Source: Pseudomonas fluorescens (lineage in GTDB: Bacteria > Pseudomonadota > Gammaproteobacteria > Pseudomonadales > Pseudomonadaceae). From it: 64,000 nt of DNA. The stretch is taken from the NCBI RefSeq assembly GCF_019212185.1, contig NZ_CP078138.1, positions 4,322,501 through 4,386,500 of the forward strand, read 5' to 3'. The notes under the pieces are model-generated. The model saw nothing but the letters and a program-made list of their open reading frames with translations, had not been told where the DNA came from and made no database searches. Below, piece by piece: positions 21,617-35,226 of this stretch. Made by a program: the position numbers and the translations under genes. The stretch's first letter is position 1. Every line of letters starts with the position of its first letter.

Positions 21617-21915
21617 TGTCGACTTTGCATGTGTTGTCTCACTCACCGTTCAACGACGACCGGCTGACCAGTTGCCTGCGCCTGATCGGTGCCCACGACG
21701 GACTGCTGCTCACCGGTGATGCGGTCTACGCCCTGCAACCCGGCACCGCGCCGCTGCAGGCATTGCAGGCTAGGGGCGCTGGTTTGCGCGTGCTGGCGCT
21801 GGACGAAGACGTTCAGGCCAGGGGTTTGCAAGTGCCTGAAGGGGTGACCGCCATCGACTACCCGGCCTTCGTCGAGCTGTCGATTGCCTACGACAAGGTC
21901 AACAGCTGGCTATGA
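21616..21915 (+). CDS. tusB: Sulfur relay protein TusB
   Basis: 99 residues, DsrH type (MSTLHVLSHSPF). It is the smallest subunit of TusBCD. It overlaps tusC by 1 nt and tusE by 4 nt (ATGA). Confidence 0.93.
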   Translation: MSTLHVLSHSPFNDDRLTSCLRLIGAHDGLLLTGDAVYALQPGTAPLQALQARGAGLRVLALDEDVQARGLQVPEGVTAIDYPAFVELSIAYDKVNSWL

Positions 21916-22247
21916 ATGCGCTGACCGTAGGTACACGGCACATCGAACTGGACAAGGACGGTTATCTGCTGGACTTGGCCGATTGGTCCGCGGAGGTCGC
22001 CAAGGCGCTAGCGGCAGCCGAGGCGCTTGAGCTGACCCCGGAGCACTGGGAAGTCCTTGAGTTGTTGCGCGGTTTCTATCAGGAGTTCCAGCTGTCGCCG
22101 GCGACGCGGCCGCTGATCAAGTACACCGCACTCAAGCTGGGACCGGACAAAGGCAACAGCCTGCACCTGAACCGACTATTCAAAGGCACCCCCGCCAAAC
22201 TCGCCGCCAAGCTGGCGGGCCTGCCCAAACCGACGAATTGCCTATGA
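21912..22247 (+). CDS. tusE: Sulfur carrier TusE (DsrC family)
   Basis: 111 residues. It accepts sulfur from TusD and hands it to MnmA. The functional Cys is the penultimate residue (Cys110, PTNCL), and the LTPEHWEVLELLRGFYQEF helix is typical of DsrC. mnmA itself lies in this window at 43085. The stop overlaps the next start (ATGA). Confidence 0.95.
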   Translation: MNALTVGTRHIELDKDGYLLDLADWSAEVAKALAAAEALELTPEHWEVLELLRGFYQEFQLSPATRPLIKYTALKLGPDKGNSLHLNRLFKGTPAKLAAKLAGLPKPTNCL

Positions 22248-23245
22248 CCGACTTCGCCCCACTGCTCATCGAAACGCCCGCCGAACACCCTTTCGCGCCC
22301 TTCGTGCGGATTCTCGGCAAAGGCAAACGCGGCGCCCGCAGCCTGACCCGCGAAGAAGCCCGCGAGGCAATGGGCATGCTGCTCGACGACAAGGTCGAAG
22401 ACACCCAGCTCGGCGCGTTCCTGATGCTGTTGCGGCACAAGGAAGAAAGCCCGGAAGAGCTGGCCGGCTTCACCGAGGCCCTGCGCGAGCGCCTGGACGC
22501 CCCGCCGCTGGCGGTCGACCTCGACTGGCCGACCTACGCCGGCAAGAAGCGCCACCTGCCCTGGTACCTGATGGCGGCCAAGTGCCTGGCACAAAATGGT
22601 GTCCGCATCTTCATGCACGGCGGCGGCGCGCACACCGCCGGGCGCCTCTACACCGAGCAGTTGCTGGACTTCCTGCAGATTCCGCTGTGTCGCACTTGGC
22701 AGCAGGTCGACAGCGCCCTTGCCGAGGGCAACCTGGCGTTCATGCCCCTGGGCGACTGGGCGCCGCAACTGCAGCGGATGATCGACCTGCGCAACACCCT
22801 CGGCCTGCGCTCGCCGATCCACTCACTGGCGCGGATTCTCAACCCGCTCGGCGCGCGCTGCGGCTTGCAGAGCATCTTCCATCCGGGCTACCAGGGCGTT
22901 CATCGGGACGCCAGCGGTCTGCTGGGGGACAACGTGATCGTGATCAAGGGCGATGGCGGCGAGATCGAGATCAACCCGGACGCCGACAGTCACCTGTATG
23001 GCAGCAGCGGCGGCGTCAGCTGGGACGAGGAATGGCCGCAATTGTCGGCGCAGCGTCACGTCAAGCCGGCAAGCCTCGACCCCGAGCATCTGAAAGCCGT
23101 GTGGCGCGGTGATGTGGTCGACAGCTACCCGCAAATGGCCCTGATCTCGACCATGGCCCTGGCCTTGCGTGGCCTCGGCACCTCGCGCGAGCAGGCCTTT
23201 ATCACCGCCCAGCACTACTGGGACGCCCGGGACAGATCGATTTAA
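22244..23245 (+). CDS. ybiB: TrpD2/YbiB family protein (phosphoribosyltransferase-like fold)
   Basis: 333 residues from the ATG at 22244, which overlaps the tusE stop. The fold is that of anthranilate phosphoribosyltransferase (TrpD), with the family segment KGDGGEIEINPD near 230. The TrpD pyrophosphate loop is altered (GGGAH), which fits the TrpD2 group. E. coli YbiB of this group binds nucleic acid rather than acting as a known transferase. Its coupling to the tus genes suggests an RNA-related role, which is inference. Confidence 0.85.
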   Translation: MTDFAPLLIETPAEHPFAPFVRILGKGKRGARSLTREEAREAMGMLLDDKVEDTQLGAFLMLLRHKEESPEELAGFTEALRERLDAPPLAVDLDWPTYAGKKRHLPWYLMAAKCLAQNGVRIFMHGGGAHTAGRLYTEQLLDFLQIPLCRTWQQVDSALAEGNLAFMPLGDWAPQLQRMIDLRNTLGLRSPIHSLARILNPLGARCGLQSIFHPGYQGVHRDASGLLGDNVIVIKGDGGEIEINPDADSHLYGSSGGVSWDEEWPQLSAQRHVKPASLDPEHLKAVWRGDVVDSYPQMALISTMALALRGLGTSREQAFITAQHYWDARDRSI

Positions 23246-23334
23246 CCGATCATTCCCGCCCACTCTTTGCTCTTTTAGTTCGAACCCATGGCCCTACACT
23301 GGACTCCAACGATTATCGGTAGAGGAATCTGGAC

Positions 23335-24342
23335 ATGGGCTTGTTAGTCGAAGGCCAATGGCGCGACCAGTGGTACGAAAGCAGCAAGGATGGCGCCTTT
23401 CAGCGAGAGCAAGCGCAGCGTCGTAACTGGCTGACCGCGGATGGCCAGCCCGGCCCGAGCGGGGTCGGTGGTTTTGCTGCGGAGCCCGGGCGCTATCATC
23501 TCTACGTCTCCCTGGCCTGCCCCTGGGCCCATCGCACCCTGATCCTGCGCAAGCTCAAGGGCCTGGAAGCATTGATTGATGTATCGGTGGTCAGTTGGCT
23601 GATGGCCGAGAACGGCTGGTCCTTCGATCAGCAACTGGGCTCCAGCGGGGATCCACTCGACCACTTCCAGTTCCTGCACCAGCGCTACACCGCCGACACC
23701 GCCGACTACACCGGACGCGTGACCGTGCCGCTGCTGTGGGACAAGCAACAGCAGCGCATCGTCAACAATGAGTCGGCGGAAATCATCCGCATGTTCAACA
23801 GCGCCTTTGACGAGTTGACCGGCAATGACCTGGACTTCTGCCCCGCGCCGTTGCGCGAAGCGATCGATGCGCTGAATGAACGCATCTATCCGGCAGTCAA
23901 CAACGGCGTGTACCGCGCTGGCTTTGCTACGTCGCAACAGGCTTATGAAAGTGCGTTTGATGAGCTGTTTGCCGAACTCGATTATCTGGAAGTTTTACTC
24001 GATCAGAACCGCTACCTCAGCGGCGAGTATCTGACCGAAGCCGACATTCGCCTGTTCACCACGCTGATTCGCTTCGACGCGGTGTACCACGGGCACTTCA
24101 AGTGCAACCTGCGGCGGATTGCCGACTATCCGAACCTGTCGAATTGGCTGCGTGAGCTGTACCAGTGGCCGGGTATTGCCGAGACCGTGGATTTTACCCA
24201 CATCAAGAACCATTACTACGGCAGCCATAAGACCATCAATCCGACAGGGATTGTGCCGAAGGGGCCGATGCAGGATTTCAGTGCCGGGCATGATCGACAG
24301 CGGTTGAGTGGGAAAGGGGTTTGGCACAAACCGCGGAATTGA
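23335..24342 (+). CDS. Glutathionyl-hydroquinone reductase (YqjG/ECM4 type)
   Basis: 335 residues, Xi-class glutathione transferase. The catalytic Cys lies in LACPWAHRTLILR near residue 60. Members reduce glutathionyl-hydroquinones. Other family landmarks are GRVTVPLLWD, NNESAEIIRMFN and the C-terminal KNHYYGSHKTINPTGI. AGAGGAAT precedes the ATG. A REP pair follows the stop. Confidence 0.93.
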   Translation: MGLLVEGQWRDQWYESSKDGAFQREQAQRRNWLTADGQPGPSGVGGFAAEPGRYHLYVSLACPWAHRTLILRKLKGLEALIDVSVVSWLMAENGWSFDQQLGSSGDPLDHFQFLHQRYTADTADYTGRVTVPLLWDKQQQRIVNNESAEIIRMFNSAFDELTGNDLDFCPAPLREAIDALNERIYPAVNNGVYRAGFATSQQAYESAFDELFAELDYLEVLLDQNRYLSGEYLTEADIRLFTTLIRFDAVYHGHFKCNLRRIADYPNLSNWLRELYQWPGIAETVDFTHIKNHYYGSHKTINPTGIVPKGPMQDFSAGHDRQRLSGKGVWHKPRN

Positions 24343-24360
24343 TGTCGGTTTTTAGGGCCT

Positions 24361-24452
24361 CATCGCGGGCAAGCCCGCTCCCACAAGGGATTTGTGAACG
24401 ACACAAAGCCAATGTGGGAGCGAGCCGGCTCCGGGCGGCGTTCCGACGATGA
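24361..24452. repeat. REP-like pair between the reductase gene and cysG
   Basis: Unit 24361-24390 (CATCGCGGGCAAGCCCGCTC) is followed by an opposed unit at 24411-24452. The second unit carries CCGGGCGGCGTTCC, the exact complement of the insert seen in the unit at 12532-12574. Confidence 0.75.
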
Positions 24453-24466
24453 ATACGACGCGGTCC

Positions 24467-25861
24467 TCAGACTTTCGCCTGCGCCCCTTCGAACCAGGCC
24501 AGCTTCTCACGCAGCTGGACCACTTCGCCGACGATCACCAGGGTCGGTGCATGCACTTCATGCTCCGCCACCAGCTCTGGCAGATTGCCCAGAGTGCCGG
24601 TGAACACCCGCTGGTTGGCGGTGGTGCCCTGCTGAATCAGCGCCGCCGGGGTGTCCGCCGAGCGGCCATGGCCGATCAACTGCTCGCAGATGATCGGCAA
24701 ACCCACCAGGCCCATGTAGAACACCAGGGTTTGCGCGGGGGCGACCAGGTCGCTCCATGGCAGGTCCGAGGTCCCGTCCTTCAGGTGTCCGGTGACAAAG
24801 CGTACCGACTGCGCGTAGTCGCGATGGGTCAGGGGAATCCCGGCATAGGCCGCGCAGCCGCTGGCGGCGGTAATGCCCGGCACCACCTGAAACGGAATGC
24901 CGTTGGCCGCCAGCTCTTCGATCTCTTCACCGCCACGGCCAAAGATGAACGGATCGCCCCCCTTGAGCCGCACCACCCGCTTGCCCTGCTTGGCCAGGTC
25001 AACCAGGTGCTGGTTGATCTGGTCCTGCGGGACCGCGTGATCGGCGCGTCGCTTGCCGACATACACACGCTCGGCATCGCGCCGGCACAATTCGAGAATC
25101 GCCGGGGCGACCAAGCGGTCGTAGAGCACCACGTCCGCTTGCTGCATCAGGCGCAAGGCACGGAAGGTCAGCAAGTCCGGATCGCCCGGCCCGGCACCGA
25201 CCAGATACACCTCACCGGTCGCCGGCGTGGCTTCGCCGGCGATCTTGGCCTGCAGCAAACGCTCGGCCTCAGCGCCCTGCCCGGCCAGTTGCCGATCGGC
25301 AATCGGTCCCTGGAACACGTCTTCCCAGAACGCCCGGCGTTGCTGGACGTCCGGAAACAAGCCCTTGACCTGATGGCGAAAGCGCGCCGCCAGGCCGGCC
25401 AATTGGCCATAAGTCGAGGGAATCCAGGTTTCCAGCTTGGCCCGGATCAGCCGTGCCAGCACCGGCGCATCGCCGCCACTGGAGACCGCGATCACCAGCG
25501 GTGAACGGTCGACAATCGCCGGGAAGATCACGCTGCAAAGGGCCGGCGCGTCCACCACATTGACCGGCACGCAACGCCGATGAGCATCCTCGGAAACCCG
25601 GGCGTTCAGCGACTCGTCGTCGGTGGCGGCAATGATCAGCCCGCAACCGTCGAGGTCCGACTCCTGGTATCCACGCACCACCAGTTCGCCGCCACTGCCT
25701 TGCACCAGTTCACGCAACTGGCTTTCGATCTCGGGTGCAACCACCCGCAACAGCGCGCCGGCATCGGCCAGCAGGCGAGATTTGCGCAAGGCAATCTCGC
25801 CACCACCGACCACCAGCACCTGGCGCCCGCGCAGGTTGTGAAACAGCGGCAGAAATTCCAT
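24467..25861 (-). CDS. cysG: Siroheme synthase CysG
   Basis: 464 residues, full-length trifunctional enzyme. The N-terminal half is the precorrin-2 dehydrogenase/ferrochelatase (NAD site [17 protein letters not shown]). The C-terminal half is the SAM-dependent uroporphyrinogen methyltransferase ([15 protein letters not shown], then [18 protein letters not shown]). It makes siroheme for sulfite and nitrite reductases. It abuts serS with no gap and is the last gene of the ftsK-lolA-rarA-crcB-serS-cysG run. Confidence 0.96.
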   Translation of the reverse strand: MEFLPLFHNLRGRQVLVVGGGEIALRKSRLLADAGALLRVVAPEIESQLRELVQGSGGELVVRGYQESDLDGCGLIIAATDDESLNARVSEDAHRRCVPVNVVDAPALCSVIFPAIVDRSPLVIAVSSGGDAPVLARLIRAKLETWIPSTYGQLAGLAARFRHQVKGLFPDVQQRRAFWEDVFQGPIADRQLAGQGAEAERLLQAKIAGEATPATGEVYLVGAGPGDPDLLTFRALRLMQQADVVLYDRLVAPAILELCRRDAERVYVGKRRADHAVPQDQINQHLVDLAKQGKRVVRLKGGDPFIFGRGGEEIEELAANGIPFQVVPGITAASGCAAYAGIPLTHRDYAQSVRFVTGHLKDGTSDLPWSDLVAPAQTLVFYMGLVGLPIICEQLIGHGRSADTPAALIQQGTTANQRVFTGTLGNLPELVAEHEVHAPTLVIVGEVVQLREKLAWFEGAQAKV

Positions 25862-27529
<1,668 letters not shown>

Positions 27530-27533
<4 letters not shown>

Positions 27534-28855
27534 GGTTTCCTCCGTTGCCTGGGGCTTAACCGGTCGAGCTGTGCCAGATGATTGAGCTTCTCGCCGATCT
27601 TCAATTCCAGGCCGCGCGGCACCGGACGGTAGAAGGGCTGCGGCTCCAGCGCCTCGGGGAAATAGTCTTCGCCGGCGGCATAGGCATCCGGCTCGTCATG
27701 GGCGTAGCGGTATTCATCGCCGTAGCCCAGTTGCTTCATCAGTTTGGTCGGGGCATTGCGCAGGTGCAGCGGCACTTCCAGCGAACCGTGCTCGGCGGCG
27801 CTGCGCATGGCGGCCTTGAAGCCCATGTACACCGCGTTGCTTTTTGGCGCACAGGCCAAGTAGGTAATCGCCTGGGCCACCGCCAACTCACCTTCCGGAC
27901 TGCCCAGGCGTTCCTGCACATCCCAGGCCGCCAGGCACAGGCTCAGGGCACGCGGGTCGGCGTTGCCGATGTCTTCACTGGCCATGCGCACCACGCGCCG
28001 GGCCAGGTACAGCGGGTCGCAGCCGCCGTCGAGCATGCGCGCAAACCAGTACAGCGCGCCATCCGGGTTGGAGCCGCGCACCGACTTGTGCAGTGCGGAA
28101 ATCTGGTCGTAGAACGCCTCGCCACCCTTGTCGAAACGCCGCCGCGTATCACCCAACAGGCTCTGCAGTAGCTCGATGCCAATTTCGTTGTTGTCCTCGG
28201 CCAGGTCCGAAGCGTTCTCCAGCAGGTTCAGCAGGCGCCGGCCATCGCCGTCGGCCGCTGACAACAACATCTGGAAGCCTTCATCGCTGAGGCTCAACTG
28301 GCGCTTGCCGAGGCCGCGCTCCTCAGTGAGGGCGCGTTGCACCAGCTTGTTCAGCGCCGCTTCATCGAGGCTTTTGAGGACGTAGACCCGTGCTCGGGAG
28401 AGCAAGGCGTTGTTCAATTCGAAGGAAGGGTTTTCCGTGGTCGCGCCGATGAAAATCAGCGTGCCGTCTTCCACGTAGGGCAGGAACGCATCCTGCTGCG
28501 ACTTGTTGAAGCGGTGCACTTCGTCGACGAACAGGATGGTCCGGCGGCCGTATTGACCGGCCTGCTGCTTCGCCACTTCCACCGCCTGGCGGATTTCCTT
28601 GACCCCGGCCAGGACCGCCGAAACCGTCTCGAAGTGCGCATCCGAGACTTCCGCGAGCAACCGCGCCAGGGTGGTTTTGCCTACCCCGGGCGGGCCCCAG
28701 AAGATCATCGAATGCAAGGCGCCCTGCTCCAGCGCCTCGCGCAAGGGTTTGCCACGCGCCAGCAGGTGCTCCTGACCGACGTACTCGTCCAGATTAGTCG
28801 CGCGCAAACGGGCGGCCAGGGGCTGGGCGATCGGGGCACTGCGAAACAGGTCCAT
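27530..28855 (-). CDS. rarA: Replication-associated recombination protein A (MgsA)
   Basis: 441 residues from the ATG at 28855; a GTG just before it is possible. AAA+ clamp-loader-like ATPase acting at stalled forks: Walker [13 protein letters not shown], Walker [11 protein letters not shown], sensor [10 protein letters not shown]. It sits 60 nt after lolA, the normal Pseudomonas and E. coli order. Confidence 0.95.
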
Positions 28856-28915
28856 CACTAGGTTTGCAACCTCATTGGGGCGCGATACAGCGGGTCAAAA
28901 AACAACCCCTGTGCT

Positions 28916-29539
28916 TTATTCCTGAATGACATCGGCACCCTTGGGGATGTCGAACTTGAACTTCGAAGCCGGGATCGACTCGTTGGCCTTGACCCCAGTG
29001 AACAGGATATTGGTGCGCTGACCCACGCTGTCGATCAACTGCATGTCATTGACCAGCCCATTGCGGAACGACAGGCGCAGGTTATCGAACAGAGTGTCCT
29101 TGGTTTTCGGCTTGAGGGTGAAGTCGATTACCCCGCCAGCTTCCTTGGCACTGATGTCGAAGCTCTGGCTGATTTTCGACACGTCACCGGACAACAGCAG
29201 CGCCGGAGTCTGAGTCAGGCGCTGGTCGAGGGTCTTGATCGTCACCTGTTCCAGGTCCGGGTCCCACAGGGTGACCTTCTTGCCGTCGGAGACCATCAGC
29301 TGTTCCTGTGGCGCATCGGTGTGCCAGTAGAACAGGCCCGGGCGCTGCAGCGACATCTGGCCCTGGGTTTCCTGCAACTGGGTGCCGCTGCCATCAAGGG
29401 TCAGCTGGGAAAAACGTGCGCTCAGGGTCTGGGATTTTTCCAGCAACTGAGTCAGACGCGCCACATCCTTGTCATCGGCGTGGGCCGAAAGCGTGGTCAA
29501 CGCCAATACCGGCAACAGCAACATGCGGATTAGACGCAT
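28916..29539 (-). CDS. lolA: Outer-membrane lipoprotein chaperone LolA
   Basis: 207 residues from the ATG at 29539, chosen because GAGGA lies 5-6 nt before it; an in-frame ATG four codons upstream overlaps that site. A Sec signal is cleaved after AHA (near residue 21). In the periplasm it carries lipoproteins from LolCDE to LolB. The body is the hydrophobic-cavity barrel ([20 protein letters not shown] near the start). It follows ftsK. Confidence 0.95.
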   Translation of the reverse strand: MRLIRMLLLPVLALTTLSAHADDKDVARLTQLLEKSQTLSARFSQLTLDGSGTQLQETQGQMSLQRPGLFYWHTDAPQEQLMVSDGKKVTLWDPDLEQVTIKTLDQRLTQTPALLLSGDVSKISQSFDISAKEAGGVIDFTLKPKTKDTLFDNLRLSFRNGLVNDMQLIDSVGQRTNILFTGVKANESIPASKFKFDIPKGADVIQE

Positions 29540-29597
29540 GGGAGTCCTCATAGAGATTCATTTGAATGACGCACCGCGTGTCTTCACGCGGTGCGGA

Positions 29598-32003
29598 TCA
29601 GTCGCGTGCCGGGCTTGGGGCCAGGACTTCACGCGAGCCGTTGGTGTTCATGGAGGTCACGACTCCGGCCATTTCCATGGCCTCGATCATGCGCGCCGCG
29701 CGGTTGTAACCAATCTTCAGCTTGCGCTGGACCGCCGAAATGGAAGCCCGGCGACTTTCCAGCACAAATTGTACGGCTTCATCGTAGAGCGCGTCGGTTT
29801 CCGCGTCTTCCTCACCGCCACCGCCGCCGTTTTCGAAGCCGCTGCCAGCCTCTTCGACGCCGTTGAGGATGTCGTCGTTATATTCCGGTGCGCCACGCAG
29901 CTTCCAGGCTTCCACCACCCGGTGCACTTCATCGTCGGAAACGAATGCGCCGTGCACGCGGATTGGCAGGCTGGTGCCAGGCGGCATGTAGAGCATGTCA
30001 CCGTGGCCCAACAGCTGTTCGGCGCCGCCCTGGTCGATGATGGTTCGCGAGTCGATTTTGCTCGATACCTGGAACGCCATCCGAGTCGGGATGTTGGCCT
30101 TGATCAGGCCGGTAATCACATCCACCGACGGCCGCTGAGTTGCAAGGATCAAGTGGATACCAGCAGCACGGGCCTTCTGCGCGATCCGTGCGATCAGCTC
30201 TTCAACCTTCTTGCCGACGATCATCATCATGTCGGCAAATTCGTCGACCACCACCACGATAGTTGGCAACTTGGTCAACAGCGGCGCTTCGTCGTGGATG
30301 CTTTCTCGGTTGTACAGCGGGTCAGACAGCGGCGTACCGGCTTCCTGGGCCTCGCGCACTTTCTGGTTGAAGCCCGACAGGTTACGCACGCCCATCTTCG
30401 CCATCAATTTATAGCGCCGCTCCATCTCGGCCACGCTCCAGCGCAGGGCGTTGGCGGCGTCCTTCATGTCGGTCACCACCGGACACAGCAAGTGTGGAAT
30501 GCCTTCGTAGATCGACAGTTCGAGCATCTTCGGGTCGATCATGATCAATTTGGCGTCTTCCGGGCCAGACTTGAACAGGATCGACAGGATCATCGCGTTG
30601 ACCCCCACCGACTTACCGGAACCCGTAGTACCGGCCACCAGCAAGTGCGGCATCTTCGCCAAGTCGGTGATGATTGGCTTGCCGCCGATGTCATGGCCCA
30701 GGGCCAGGGTGACCGGCGACTTGAAGTTGTCGAACTCCGGCGTCGACAGCACTTCGGAGAAGCGCACGATCTGCCGGTCTTCGTTGGGAATCTCGATACC
30801 CACGGTGGTCTTGCCCGGGATCACTTCCACCACCCGCACACTGGTCACCGCCAGCGAACGCGCGAGGTCTTTGGCCAAGTTGGCAATACGACTGACCTTG
30901 ACCCCGGCAGCCGGTTGAATCTCGTAACGGGTGATCACCGGGCCAGGGTGGATCGAATCCACTGCGACCTCAACCCCGAATTCCTTGAGCTTGATTTCCA
31001 GCAAGTGGCCGACCGCCGCCAGCGACTCAGGCGAATAGTTGAGCTGTTTCTTTTCCGCCGGGTCGAGAATCGAGATCGGTGGCAAGGTACCTTCCACGGC
31101 GCTGTCGACGAACAACGGTGCCTGCTTCTCTTTTTCCACACGTTTGCTCGGCGCCGCCGGCTTGGGCGGGGCCGGCGCGATCACCGGCGGCACCTGTTTT
31201 TCGCGCTCCGACATGTGCTTGCTCAGGGCCTGCTCACGCTCGATCAGGCGCTCCTTGACCTTGGCCTGCTCACGCTTATCGGTGACGGTGGGGGCCACAA
31301 CTTCATTGACCCGCTCATCCACTTCGCGCAATTGCGCAACCAGTTGCTTGCGTTCGGTGCGCGCAGCCCACCAGCGATTGGCTACGCCCTGGAACAGCTC
31401 CAGCAGGTCGAGGGTGATCTTGCCGGTCAGGTCCATGACCTTGAACCACGACAGGTCGGTAAAGACGGTCAGGCCGAACAGGAACAAGGCAATGAACATC
31501 AGGGTGCTGCCCTGAATATTCAGAGCATTCTTCGCCAGATCGCCCAGGCTTTCGCCCAGCGCACCGCCGGCACCGGCCGGCAAGCCGGTGGGTGCATGAA
31601 AATGGATATGGGCCAGGGCCGCGCCCGACAGCACCAGGAACACCAGGCCGATCAGACGCCAGGAGAACAGCCAGCCGCTCCACTCCCACGGCTCGTGGCG
31701 CTGACGGAAGATCTGCCAGGTCTTGATCGCCAGCAGCAGCGGGAAGATGTAGGCGAAATAGCCCAGCACCATGAACAGAATATCGGCGCTGTAGGAGCCC
31801 GCCGGGCCGCCGAAATTCTGCACGTCATCAATCTTGCTGTTATGACTCCAGCCCGGATCGTCCTTGCCATACGTGAGCAAGGCCATCATCAGGAACAGGC
31901 ACAAGGCACCGATGGCGATCAATGCACCTTCCTTGAGTCGGTAGTGCAGATGTTGACGCCAGAGCGGAACGACTGTTTTAGGTGCTGCGGTGGATTTCTT
32001 CAA
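29598..32003 (-). CDS. ftsK: DNA translocase FtsK
   Basis: 801 residues with a TTG start at 32003, which gives the family-like start LKKSTAAPK; the frame has no ATG at this end and stays open to 32066. The N-terminus holds four to five membrane segments that anchor it at the septum. A linker of ~150 residues (charged and proline-rich) follows, then the motor with Walker [13 protein letters not shown]. The C-terminal winged-helix gamma domain ([17 protein letters not shown]) reads KOPS. It clears chromosome dimers at division. Confidence 0.94.
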   Translation of the reverse strand: MKKSTAAPKTVVPLWRQHLHYRLKEGALIAIGALCLFLMMALLTYGKDDPGWSHNSKIDDVQNFGGPAGSYSADILFMVLGYFAYIFPLLLAIKTWQIFRQRHEPWEWSGWLFSWRLIGLVFLVLSGAALAHIHFHAPTGLPAGAGGALGESLGDLAKNALNIQGSTLMFIALFLFGLTVFTDLSWFKVMDLTGKITLDLLELFQGVANRWWAARTERKQLVAQLREVDERVNEVVAPTVTDKREQAKVKERLIEREQALSKHMSEREKQVPPVIAPAPPKPAAPSKRVEKEKQAPLFVDSAVEGTLPPISILDPAEKKQLNYSPESLAAVGHLLEIKLKEFGVEVAVDSIHPGPVITRYEIQPAAGVKVSRIANLAKDLARSLAVTSVRVVEVIPGKTTVGIEIPNEDRQIVRFSEVLSTPEFDNFKSPVTLALGHDIGGKPIITDLAKMPHLLVAGTTGSGKSVGVNAMILSILFKSGPEDAKLIMIDPKMLELSIYEGIPHLLCPVVTDMKDAANALRWSVAEMERRYKLMAKMGVRNLSGFNQKVREAQEAGTPLSDPLYNRESIHDEAPLLTKLPTIVVVVDEFADMMMIVGKKVEELIARIAQKARAAGIHLILATQRPSVDVITGLIKANIPTRMAFQVSSKIDSRTIIDQGGAEQLLGHGDMLYMPPGTSLPIRVHGAFVSDDEVHRVVEAWKLRGAPEYNDDILNGVEEAGSGFENGGGGGEEDAETDALYDEAVQFVLESRRASISAVQRKLKIGYNRAARMIEAMEMAGVVTSMNTNGSREVLAPSPARD

Positions 32004-33261
<1,258 letters not shown>

Positions 33262-33321
33262 GCCAGGCTTTCGCGGCAGCTCGACGCTGCCGCCGCCCTC
33301 CCCCACTGTAAGCGAAAGACC

Positions 33322-34002
33322 ATGCTGACTTGGCTACAACGCAACTCCCTGGAATTCCCGCCGCTGGAAAAAGCCATGCGCGAGCCCAACGGCCTGCTCG
33401 CCGCCGGTGGCGACCTGTCTGCCGAGCGCCTGGTGCAGGCTTATCGCCATGGCTGCTTCCCGTGGTTCAATGAAGGCCAGCCGATCCTCTGGTGGTCACC
33501 CGACCCGCGCACCGTGCTGTTTCCCGAAGAACTGCATGTATCGCGCAGCCTCGGCAAACTGCTGCGCCAGCAACGCTATCAGGTGACGTTCGACCGCGAC
33601 TTTGCCGCAGTCATCAGCGCCTGCGCTGCGCCGCGCGATTACGCCGACGGCACCTGGATCACCGGCGCCATGCAAGATGCCTACCTGCAGTTACATCGCC
33701 AAGGCCACGCACACTCAGTGGAAGTCTGGGAGCACGGAGCCCTGGTCGGCGGCCTATACGGGCTGGCCATGGGGCAGCTGTTTTTTGGCGAGTCGATGTT
33801 CAGCCGCGCCGACAATGCCTCCAAGGTCGGCTTTGCCACGCTGGTCCAGCATCTCAAGGAGGCCGGTTTTGTGCTGATCGACTGCCAGATGCCTACCGAG
33901 CATTTGCACAGCCTGGGCGCTCGCTCGATCCCGCGCCGCGACTTTGCCGGGTATCTGGCCCGCCATCTCGATCAACCCAACGGCGCGACATGGGTTTGCT
34001 AG
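33322..34002 (+). CDS. aat: Leucyl/phenylalanyl-tRNA-protein transferase
   Basis: 226 residues. It adds Leu or Phe to proteins with N-terminal Arg or Lys, marking them for ClpAP through ClpS. Family landmarks: [34 protein letters not shown], and the C-terminal [16 protein letters not shown]. clpS and clpA lie 3-4 kb away, so the N-end rule machinery is clustered. Confidence 0.97.
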   Translation: MLTWLQRNSLEFPPLEKAMREPNGLLAAGGDLSAERLVQAYRHGCFPWFNEGQPILWWSPDPRTVLFPEELHVSRSLGKLLRQQRYQVTFDRDFAAVISACAAPRDYADGTWITGAMQDAYLQLHRQGHAHSVEVWEHGALVGGLYGLAMGQLFFGESMFSRADNASKVGFATLVQHLKEAGFVLIDCQMPTEHLHSLGARSIPRRDFAGYLARHLDQPNGATWVC

Positions 34003-34060
34003 GCGACTTTTGCGCCCGTGGCTTACACTTAATTGAACGGCTTCTCCCGAGGGTTGACTC

Positions 34061-34768
34061 ATGACCGAGTTGGCGCGTCTCAAGTTTTATGCCACTCAGC
34101 CCCACTCTTGCAGCTATCTGCCGGATGAACAGGCGACCACCCTGTTCCTCGACCCTAGCCAGCCGATGGATGTGCATGTCTATGCAGACCTGTCCGAGAT
34201 GGGTTTTCGGCGAAGCGGCGATCATCTCTACCGCCCCCACTGCCAGAACTGCAATGCCTGCGTTCCGGCACGTATTCCCGCGCTGCAGTTCAGCCCCAAT
34301 CGCCAACAGAAGCGGATCTTCAAGCGTAATGCCGACTTGCAGGTGCGCCCGGCAAAACCGGGGTTCAGCGAAGAATACTTCGACCTTTACCAGCGCTACA
34401 TCGAACAACGCCATGCCGATGGCGACATGTATCCGCCCAGCCGTGACCAGTTTTCCACCTTCCTGGTCCGCGACTTGCCTTTTTCCCGCTTCTACGAGTT
34501 CCGCCTCGAAGGTCGCCTGCTGGCGATCGCCGTGACCGATCTGCTGCCCAATGGCTTGTCGGCGGTCTACACCTTCTATGAACCCGACGAAGAACGCCGC
34601 AGCCTGGGGCGCTACGCCATCCTCTGGCAGATCGGCGAAGCCCGGCGCCTGGGCCTGGATGCGGTGTACCTGGGTTACTGGATCAAGAACTGCAAAAAAA
34701 TGAACTACAAGACCCAATATCGCCCTATCGAACTGCTGATTAATCAGCGCTGGGTGGTTCTGAATTAA
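34061..34768 (+). CDS. bpt: Aspartate/glutamate leucyltransferase Bpt
   Basis: 235 residues, ATE1-like fold. It moves Leu from tRNA to N-terminal Asp or Glu. The four-Cys-type N-terminal region ([27 protein letters not shown]) and [15 protein letters not shown] near the C-terminus are diagnostic. It is 58 nt after aat and completes the bacterial N-end rule branch. Confidence 0.95.
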   Translation: MTELARLKFYATQPHSCSYLPDEQATTLFLDPSQPMDVHVYADLSEMGFRRSGDHLYRPHCQNCNACVPARIPALQFSPNRQQKRIFKRNADLQVRPAKPGFSEEYFDLYQRYIEQRHADGDMYPPSRDQFSTFLVRDLPFSRFYEFRLEGRLLAIAVTDLLPNGLSAVYTFYEPDEERRSLGRYAILWQIGEARRLGLDAVYLGYWIKNCKKMNYKTQYRPIELLINQRWVVLN

Positions 34769-34786
34769 GGTCTTCCCCTAAAGCTC

Positions 34787-34816
34787 TTGGCTTGACCCCC
34801 CTTTTTCGGGCACAAT
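34787..34816 (+). promoter_or_regulatory. Possible sigma-70 promoter of infA
   Basis: TTGGCT (34787-34792), an 18-nt spacer and CACAAT (34811-34816) each match 4 of 6 consensus bases. The call is weak but well placed, about 65 nt before the infA start. Confidence 0.35.
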
Positions 34817-34880
34817 GCACGCCGCTTTTGCCTGGCGCAGTTGCACCGGGCCATTCATTGGACACCGAGGGCTTTACTGC

Positions 34881-35099
34881 ATGTCGAAAGAAGACAGCTT
34901 CGAAATGGAAGGCACTGTCGTCGACACCCTGCCCAACACCATGTTTCGCGTGGAGTTGGAAAATGGGCACGTCGTAACCGCACATATTTCCGGCAAGATG
35001 CGCAAGAACTACATTCGTATTCTTACCGGTGACAAAGTGCGCGTCGAACTGACGCCCTATGACTTGAGCAAAGGGCGCATCACCTACCGCGCTCGCTAA
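34881..35099 (+). CDS. infA: Translation initiation factor IF-1
   Basis: 72 residues, the standard IF-1 length ([11 protein letters not shown] to [13 protein letters not shown]). It is a single S1/OB-fold domain that blocks the ribosomal A site during initiation. The ATG at 34881 follows a GAGGG site. A strong intrinsic terminator follows. Confidence 0.98.
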
Positions 35100-35114
35100 T
35101 CAAGTCAATACAAG

Positions 35115-35140
35115 ACGCCCGGCTCTGCCGGGCGTTTTTG
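35115..35140 (+). terminator. Intrinsic terminator of infA
   Basis: A 9-bp stem (ACGCCCGGC, 35115-35123, with 35127-35135, loop TCT) runs into TTTTTG. Confidence 0.92.
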
Positions 35141-35183
35141 TATGCGCGGGATTTGGGATTCGCTCCAGAGTTCAATGGGCAGC

Positions 35184-35209
35184 AAAAAGGCGTCCGAAGA
35201 CGCCTTTTT
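35184..35209 (-). terminator. Intrinsic terminator of clpA
   Basis: An 11-bp stem (35184-35194 with 35199-35209, loop CGAA) has an A-run on one side and a T-run on the other. It lies 18 nt after the clpA stop and can act in both directions. Confidence 0.92.
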
Positions 35210-35226
35210 GTTGTGTTGCGACCAAC

